DNA of 5,511 nt from an uncultured Myxococcales bacterium (GTDB lineage: Bacteria; Myxococcota_A; Bradymonadia; UBA7976; UBA1532), in NCBI GenBank assembly GCA_937896275.1, contig CALBMW010000903.1, positions 1 through 5,511 on the forward strand, given 5' to 3'. A model generated the notes under the pieces. That model was not told the origin of the DNA. It saw only the letters and a list, made by a program, of their open reading frames with translations, and searched no databases. Each line of letters opens with the position of its first letter. Within the stretch, counting starts at the first letter, position 1. Made by a program: the position numbers and the translations under genes. Shown here piece after piece: positions 1 to 4,143 of the stretch.

Positions 1-66
1 GTGGTCTCGACCGACGGTGGCGACGCGCTGTACAGCCTGGCGACGTCGACCGTCTGCCCTCCTTGA
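1..66 (+). CDS. 3' end of an unidentified upstream gene (partial)
   Basis: Reading from base 1, the frame is open for 21 codons and ends at TGA 64-66. The tail reads VVSTDGGDALYSLATSTVCP and then one more Pro. Nearly all codons end in G or C, as in the real genes here, and the alternating hydrophobic and Ser/Thr residues resemble a final beta strand. No competing open frame on the minus strand covers this stretch convincingly. It is too short to assign a family. It could be chance, because a GC-rich frame stays open easily, so confidence is moderate. The sequence left of the window would settle it. Confidence 0.5.
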   Translation: MVSTDGGDALYSLATSTVCPP

Positions 67-93
67 CACGCTGCCGTCTGGCCTTGGTGCGCT

Positions 94-111
94 GCCGCCT
101 GCGAGGGCGGC
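94..111 (+). terminator. GNRA-capped GC hairpin, possible terminator of the upstream gene
   Basis: GCCGCC (94-99) pairs perfectly with GGCGGC (106-111). A T-G wobble closes a GCGA tetraloop (101-104), giving a seven-pair stem. It lies 27 bases after the TGA at 64-66, a usual terminator distance. No T-tract follows, so it is not a canonical intrinsic terminator. It may be a 3'-end stabiliser or a chance GC-rich fold. Confidence 0.35.
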
Positions 112-116
112 CGCCA

Positions 117-137
117 GGACGACGGACGACGGACGAC
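117..137. repeat. Three perfect tandem copies of the heptamer GGACGAC
   Basis: GGACGAC occurs at 117-123, 124-130 and 131-137 without mismatches, inside the non-coding stretch before the SRPBCC gene. Period 7 does not match codon or helical phasing. It may be a slippage-born microsatellite or a cluster of protein-binding sites. It lies about 150 bases upstream of the predicted promoter. Confidence 0.85.
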
Positions 138-288
138 AGGATGGATGCCTTGCGCAGGGCGAGCCTCCTTGGCTGGGCGGCGGCCCGGAGGCGATGTGCT
201 CGGCGGATCGCCGTGTTGGCTGGGAAACGCTCGGGGACCGGCAAGTGATCTCCCAGCGCCGGGGCACCGGGGCGGACGTCGAACCCGA

Positions 289-317
289 TTGTCACCCTCG
301 GGTCCGCGGGCTAGGCT
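289..317 (+). promoter_or_regulatory. Predicted sigma-70-type promoter of the SRPBCC gene
   Basis: TTGTCA (289-294) matches the -35 consensus at five of six positions. It is followed by exactly 17 bases and TAGGCT (312-317), a -10 form common in GC-rich bacteria. Transcription would begin near 324, leaving a short leader of about 20 bases that contains the ribosome binding site. A dyad (306-310 with 319-323) spans the -10 and could be an operator or chance. Confidence 0.55.
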
Positions 318-333
318 CCCCGCCACTCGAATC

Positions 334-337
334 GGAG
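334..337 (+). promoter_or_regulatory. Ribosome binding site of the SRPBCC gene
   Basis: GGAG lies seven bases before ATG 345, which supports that start. Confidence 0.7.
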
Positions 338-344
338 AACTCCC

Positions 345-1001
345 ATGCTCAAGAAGATCCTCCTGGGGCTCGTGGTGGTCATCGGCGGCCTCGCGGCCTT
401 CATCGCGACCCGCCCGGACGCCACGCACGTCGAGCGGTCGACCACCATCGCCGCCGCCCCCGACGTCATCTTCGGCTACGTCGACGACTTCCACCGCTGG
501 GCCGACTGGTCGCCTTGGGACAAGCTCGACCCCGACCAGAAGAAGACCTTCGAGGGCCCCGCGTCCGGCGTGGGTGCCATGACCGCCTGGGAGGGGAACG
601 ACAAGGTCGGCAAGGGCCGAATGACGATCCTCGACAGCAAGCCGGGCGCGTTCGTGAAGATCAAGCTCGAGTTCATCGAGCCCTGGGCCCAGACCAACGA
701 GACGACCTTCACGCTGAGCCCCGACGGCAGCGGCACGCGCGTGGTGTGGGCGTCCGACTTCAACAATGGCTTCGTGGGCAAGGCCTTCGGGTTGTTCATG
801 GACATGGATGCCATGATCGGCGCGGACTTCGAGACGGGGCTCGCCAACATGAAGAAGGCGGCCGAGGGCGGGGCGCCCGCCGCGATGCCCGTCCCTGCGC
901 CCCCGCCGGTGGCGATGCCGGTCCCAGTCCCCACGCCGGCCGCGATGCCCGACGCCGCCGCGCCCACCGCCGAAGCCGACGTGGGCGCCGCCCAGCCCTG
1001 A
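345..1001 (+). CDS. Membrane-anchored SRPBCC family protein (polyketide cyclase/START-like)
   Basis: The 218-residue product starts at ATG 345 behind a GGAG box and ends in tandem TGA stops (999-1004). Residues 1-4 are MLKK, and a hydrophobic segment runs to about residue 21, giving a signal anchor or uncleaved export signal. Residues 28-172 match the SRPBCC helix-grip fold. Family hallmarks are visible: VERSTTIAAAPDVIF opening the first strand, the DFHRWADWSPW segment (48-58), GRMTI (91-95), KIKLEF (105-110), and the long C-terminal helix with GKAFGLFMDMD (145-155). Such proteins hold a hydrophobic ligand in a deep cavity; no substrate or reaction can be assigned here, and 'cyclase' is only a family name. 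The Ala/Pro-rich tail after 175, with decapeptide repeats, is an unusual addition. The gene is convergent with the ceramidase-like gene, 13 bases away. Family call firm, function unknown. Confidence 0.92.
   Translation: MLKKILLGLVVVIGGLAAFIATRPDATHVERSTTIAAAPDVIFGYVDDFHRWADWSPWDKLDPDQKKTFEGPASGVGAMTAWEGNDKVGKGRMTILDSKPGAFVKIKLEFIEPWAQTNETTFTLSPDGSGTRVVWASDFNNGFVGKAFGLFMDMDAMIGADFETGLANMKKAAEGGAPAAMPVPAPPPVAMPVPVPTPAAMPDAAAPTAEADVGAAQP
879..968 (+). repeat. Three 30-base units encoding a Pro-rich decapeptide repeat
   Basis: Within the SRPBCC gene, GCGATGCC recurs at 882, 912 and 942, exactly 30 bases apart. The encoded units are AAMPVPAPPP, VAMPVPVPTP and AAMPDAAAPT (residues 179-208), the third being degenerate. 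This is an in-frame tandem duplication making a flexible, probably extended tail after the folded domain. Confidence 0.85.
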
Positions 1002-1014
1002 TGAGAGCCCGCGC

Positions 1015-3993
1015 TCAGCCCCCGACCACCTCGACCATCACCGTGCCCTCGTTGCCGAAGGCGTCCCGCACCGTCACCGGGTAGCGGCCCGGCTCGGGGG
1101 GGGCGTCGACCTCGACGCGCGTCGTCACCCACCCCTCGAGGTGCGTGATCCCCGGCGCGCCGCCGGCCGGCCGCGACGTCATCAGATCGACCGCGACCTG
1201 ATCCGGCTGCACGTCCGTCATCGTCGGCGTCGCGTCGCCCACCGTCACCTCGACCTGCGCCAGGGGCAGCGGCCCGCCCAGCACGAAGGACCAACGCCTC
1301 AGCGGATCGGGGAACGAGAGCTCGCCGTCCCAGCGCAGCCAGTGGCCGCGCACCTCGAGCGCATCGAAGGGCGACACGCCGTCGTCATTGGTCGGTCCGT
1401 TCGGGTAGTTGATCTTCACCGCGATGCGGCCGGCCGCCACGGTGGCCTCGCGGAGCACCAGCGTCGCCGGCGTGATCTCGAAGGCCGCGCTGTCGAAGCG
1501 ATAGGGCGTCGCCACACCCCCCCTTTGGTGATGCCCTTCCGCGGACAAGCGATAGGTGCCCACCGGCAGATCGAAGGGCAACTCCCAGCGGCCCCCCCAG
1601 GTGTGGTCCGCCTGGTAGTCGCCCGCGTAGATCGTGAGGCTCTCGAAGCCGCCGTGGTCGAAGGGCAGACCGCCGGGGCGCATCACCGGCTCGAAGCCGC
1701 CGCCGCCCTCGCGCTCCAACCACACCGTGGGCTGGTCCACGCCCGGATGGCCGCCCGTCCAACGGACCTCGACGAGCGCCCCGCGCTGCACGCTCGCGGG
1801 CGGCGCCATCACCGTCGCGCCCGGCGTCCCGGTGGTCTCGGTCGGCGCCACGGTGTCGTCGGTCAGGTTCGGCCACCAGGTCGGCTTGATGCCCGTGTCG
1901 TTGTCCTCGCGCTCGGCGGTGAACAGCTGGGTGGCGAGCGCGCGGCTGCTTTCCTGAATGAATGCACCGAACTTCCAGCCCCACAGGTTCTGCGCCGCCT
2001 CATAGCCGCCGCGCCGCCAGTCATCCTCCTCGAGCAGGTACAGGTGGTGGTTCTGGCTGTAGCCGAAGTTCATCACGCGCGTATCGGGCTCGCCGGCGGC
2101 GTCCGCGTCGGCCTCGATCATCTCGGACAGGTGCACGCCGAGCCTCGACGTGGACTCGCCGGGCAGGGTGACCACCACCAGCGGTCCCGTGTCGCAGTCG
2201 GCGCCGCGCGCAGGACACACGTCGAGCCGGAAGGCCGTCAGGGTGGTCTTGTGCTGCTGCACGATGGGCGTGTGGATGAAGGTCTCGATGTTCAGCCGGC
2301 AGCCGAGCAGCGGGTCCATGTAGGGCGGCGCCTCCGCCCCCAGCGAGTCGGCCACGCACTGAAACGCCCCATAGATCTGGGGCCGCCCGTCGGGCGCGCG
2401 GAAGTCCGGCACGCTGAGGTCATAGCCCATCCCCTCGTAGGTGACCGGGATGCGGCGCGTGACGACCTCGAGCCTTACGTCCGCCCGCGGCGTCGCGGCC
2501 TGCCAGGCGCGCTCGAAGGGCGCCCACACGCGGTGCCCCACCGCCTGCATCTTGCCCCAGTCCACCGAGGTGCCGTCGTCCCCGCGCGGGCTGATGTCGC
2601 CCGCGTTGCCGTTGAAGAACATCACCGGCACCGGCGCACCGCTGGCCGCCGACAGCCGCTCCGTGAGGGCGACCTCGACGCCGCCCGCCGCGTCGCCCGT
2701 GAGCCACGGATACTCCATGTGCGTGCCGTGCGTGGCGTAGTTGACGACGCCCCCGATGGGCGTGCCGTCCAGATCCTCGAAGCGCAGCACGAGCATGCGG
2801 TCGTCTTTGAACTCGGGGCTCTCGCCGCGCCGGTCGCTGTGGATACGCGAGTCGGGATCGAAGGCGTCGAGCAGCGTCCAGCCCACGCGGGCGGGGCGCA
2901 GGTCGTCGAGCGCGGCCTTGATGGTCAGCGCGAAGCTGTCCGTGTAGCGCTCGGTCATCTCCTTCGAGAAGGTGCCGTGGCCGAAGATGCCGAAGCCGGT
3001 GTTGGGCACCAGGTTCCAGAAGCGCCCCGGCTCGCTGTGGCTGTGCGGCGCGCTGGTGATGATCTTGCCGTCGTAGTTGATGCCGTCCGGGTGCTCCGCG
3101 TCGGTCGTCAGCGCCTGCAGCTTCTGCGCGGTCAGCGCCAGGATGTAGTCCGTCGACCAGCACAGCGGCACCCGCATCAGGATCAACGTCTCCGCGTCTG
3201 TCGCCATCGCGATGACCCGCACGTCGAGCGCCTCGAACACGCGGTCGCTGCCGCCGAGGGCGAGCTGGTAGGGAGTCTCCGGCCCGGGGCGTCCGCCGAA
3301 GCCGGCCATCGAGACGCCCATCGGGTAGTTCATCGGTCGGACCGCCGAGCCCGCGAACAGTTGGCCCGGCTGGCCGACCGGGGCGGGCGGCGCGCCGACC
3401 AGGACGTCATCGGGAAAGGGCAGGCACGTGCCGTCGATGCAGTGGCCTTCGCTCGGGCAGTCCAGATCGGTGACGCAGTCGTTCTTGCACAGCGCGTCGT
3501 GGCAGCTGGTGCCGAAGGGGCAGTCCGAGTGGGCGCGGCAGGGGCGCGGCCGACGTGGGCAGGCCTCGTCGAGCTCGCAGTCGGTCAGGCAGTAGAAGCG
3601 ACGCTGGAAGCCGCCGCAGGTCTCGCCTTCGGGGCACTCGTCGTCCCGACCGCTGGTGCAGCGCGTGGGCCGGTCGTTGAAGCAGGCGCCCTCGACGCAG
3701 TCGCCGTAGGGGCAGTCGATGGGGTAGCGACAGGCCGCGCCGCTGGGCGGTATCGGGGTCGCGTCGGGCTCGACCGCGCCGTCCGCGCCGGGGAGCGCCG
3801 CGTCGGGATCTGCGGCGTCGGGGAGCGGCGCGTCGGCGTCGTGGGTCAGGGTGCCGGCGTCGGGCCCGGTCGCGTCGGGCGTGGCCGCGTCGGCGCGTGG
3901 GCGAGCGGGTCGGGGGTCGGACGACTCCTCGGGCAGGCAGCCGAGCGGGGACAGCAGCGCCAGGACGGCGAATGACGTGATGAGGCGGCGCAT
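1015..3993 (-). CDS. Neutral/alkaline ceramidase family lipoprotein with Cys-rich N-terminus
   Basis: A 992-residue product, numbered from ATG 3993. A basic, hydrophobic leader ends in SPLGC, with Cys19 as the likely lipidated residue. A Pro/Asp/Ala linker (20-86) and 18 cysteines (88-190) follow. The catalytic region (about 212-695) shows neutral ceramidase landmarks: SAPHSHSEPG (314-323), KDDRMLVLRFED (396-407), HGTH (422-425), NAGDISPR (463-470) with the expected nucleophile Ser468, PGES with Glu613, and YSQNHHLY (645-652). Residues 728-840 resemble the family's Ig-like C-terminal domain; 841-992 are extra. Characterised family members split ceramide into sphingosine and a fatty acid using zinc. 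Here the motif's usual Asn is Arg470, and the downstream Cys is absent, so the substrate may differ. At 992 residues it is well above the roughly 650-780 usual for the family. It is probably anchored in the outer membrane, acting on external or prey lipid or on the cell's own sphingolipids; that is inference. Confidence 0.88.
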   Translation of the reverse strand: MRRLITSFAVLALLSPLGCLPEESSDPRPARPRADAATPDATGPDAGTLTHDADAPLPDAADPDAALPGADGAVEPDATPIPPSGAACRYPIDCPYGDCVEGACFNDRPTRCTSGRDDECPEGETCGGFQRRFYCLTDCELDEACPRRPRPCRAHSDCPFGTSCHDALCKNDCVTDLDCPSEGHCIDGTCLPFPDDVLVGAPPAPVGQPGQLFAGSAVRPMNYPMGVSMAGFGGRPGPETPYQLALGGSDRVFEALDVRVIAMATDAETLILMRVPLCWSTDYILALTAQKLQALTTDAEHPDGINYDGKIITSAPHSHSEPGRFWNLVPNTGFGIFGHGTFSKEMTERYTDSFALTIKAALDDLRPARVGWTLLDAFDPDSRIHSDRRGESPEFKDDRMLVLRFEDLDGTPIGGVVNYATHGTHMEYPWLTGDAAGGVEVALTERLSAASGAPVPVMFFNGNAGDISPRGDDGTSVDWGKMQAVGHRVWAPFERAWQAATPRADVRLEVVTRRIPVTYEGMGYDLSVPDFRAPDGRPQIYGAFQCVADSLGAEAPPYMDPLLGCRLNIETFIHTPIVQQHKTTLTAFRLDVCPARGADCDTGPLVVVTLPGESTSRLGVHLSEMIEADADAAGEPDTRVMNFGYSQNHHLYLLEEDDWRRGGYEAAQNLWGWKFGAFIQESSRALATQLFTAEREDNDTGIKPTWWPNLTDDTVAPTETTGTPGATVMAPPASVQRGALVEVRWTGGHPGVDQPTVWLEREGGGGFEPVMRPGGLPFDHGGFESLTIYAGDYQADHTWGGRWELPFDLPVGTYRLSAEGHHQRGGVATPYRFDSAAFEITPATLVLREATVAAGRIAVKINYPNGPTNDDGVSPFDALEVRGHWLRWDGELSFPDPLRRWSFVLGGPLPLAQVEVTVGDATPTMTDVQPDQVAVDLMTSRPAGGAPGITHLEGWVTTRVEVDAPPEPGRYPVTVRDAFGNEGTVMVEVVGG
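3424..3732 (-). other. Cys-rich region of four related modules in the ceramidase-like protein
   Basis: Residues 88-190 hold 18 cysteines in four modules of approximate form C-x(5-7)-C-P-x(1-2)-G-x(1-2)-C-x(4-8)-C, starting at Cys88, Cys112, Cys152 and Cys173. Modules one, three and four share a DCP core. The even cysteine count fits nine disulfides in an exported protein. Similar DCP/C repeats occur in myxobacterial surface proteins, where their role is unclear. Confidence 0.75.
3761..3894 (-). repeat. Degenerate GCGTCGGG repeats encoding the Pro-Asp-Ala linker
   Basis: GCGTCGGG (+ strand) occurs exactly at 3761, 3800, 3815, 3857 and 3872, and as GCGTCGGC at 3830 and 3887. In the gene's sense this encodes the recurring Pro-Asp-Ala/Ala-Asp-Ala triplets of the linker after the lipidation site. 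The linker probably acts as a flexible spacer between membrane and Cys-rich region. Confidence 0.8.
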
Positions 3994-3999
3994 CGACAC

Positions 4000-4003
4000 C
4001 CTC
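4000..4003 (-). promoter_or_regulatory. Ribosome binding site that selects ATG 3993 for the ceramidase-like gene
   Basis: On the minus strand the sequence reads GAGG-GTG-TCG-ATG. The GTG at 3999 touches the GAGG box and could not use it, while ATG 3993 sits six bases away at normal spacing. I therefore chose the ATG, which shortens the protein by two residues. Confidence 0.6.
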
Positions 4004-4023
4004 GGTTCGTGTTGAGGTGGGGC

Positions 4024-4053
4024 ATTCTGTCAGCATCGCGGGTGCCCACGCAA
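4024..4053 (-). promoter_or_regulatory. Possible promoter of the ceramidase-like gene
   Basis: On the minus strand, TTGCGT (4053-4048), 18 bases, then CAGAAT (4029-4024, four of six -10 matches). It would start transcription near 4017 and give a leader of about 24 bases. The -35 match is weak. Confidence 0.35.
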
Positions 4054-4111
4054 AGCCGGCGCGAGCCGCCCCGACCCGCCCTTCACTGTTTCGGGCGCGG
4101 TGACCGTTCGG

Positions 4112-4117
4112 CAGGCT
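4112..4117 (+). promoter_or_regulatory. Possible -10 element of the divergent lipoprotein gene
   Basis: CAGGCT resembles the TAGGCT before the SRPBCC gene and shares the flanking octamer AGGCTCCC at nearly the same distance from the start codon. No good -35 lies upstream (TTTCGG at 4089 is poor), so an activator or alternative sigma factor is possible. Confidence 0.3.
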
Positions 4118-4132
4118 CCCACACACCGACAC

Positions 4133-4138
4133 AAGGAG
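4133..4138 (+). promoter_or_regulatory. Strong ribosome binding site fixing GTG 4144 as start
   Basis: AAGGAG sits five bases before GTG 4144. No other in-frame start lies nearby upstream, so this decides the start of the lipoprotein gene. Confidence 0.8.
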
Positions 4139-4143
4139 ACCGC

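Larger units (their letters stand above)
67..344. other. Non-coding region upstream of the SRPBCC gene
   Basis: I see no convincing gene in these 278 bases; the open frames crossing it are Arg/Pro-rich and run out of frame into the SRPBCC gene. Besides the hairpin, heptamer repeat and promoter listed separately, it holds a 9-base direct repeat TTGGCTGGG (169-177 and 216-224). It also holds an imperfect dyad GCCTCC (163-168) with GGAGGC (187-192), a small palindrome CGGCG-GAT-CGCCG (201-213), and GCGGG (306-310) facing CCCGC (319-323) across the predicted -10 element. Confidence 0.6.

Noticed and set aside
1002..1017. Short inverted repeat TGAG/CTCA between the convergent stops
   Set aside because: The stem is four pairs with an eight-base loop and no T-tract, too weak for a terminator.
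17..1084. A 355-residue + strand open frame starting at GTG 17
   Set aside because: It runs out of frame across the whole SRPBCC gene, is extremely Arg-rich and has no motifs.
476..1294. A 272-residue minus-strand open frame
   Set aside because: It overlaps both the SRPBCC gene and the ceramidase-like gene, and its composition is low-complexity Arg/Gly/Ala.
2698..2700. Thr432 in YPWLTGD, first considered as a replaced catalytic Ser
   Set aside because: The proven nucleophile of neutral ceramidases lies in the NxGDxSPN motif, which is present here with Ser468, so Thr432 is not at the nucleophile position.
1141..3975. A 944-residue open frame on the + strand covering nearly all of the ceramidase-like gene
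   Set aside because: It is the antisense shadow of a gene with recognisable enzyme motifs. Its product is Arg/His/Ala/Val-rich without motifs, and such long shadows are expected from strong G/C third-position bias.
4057..4068. CGGC-GCGA-GCCG mini-hairpin in the divergent intergenic region
   Set aside because: Only four pairs; expected by chance in such GC-rich sequence.
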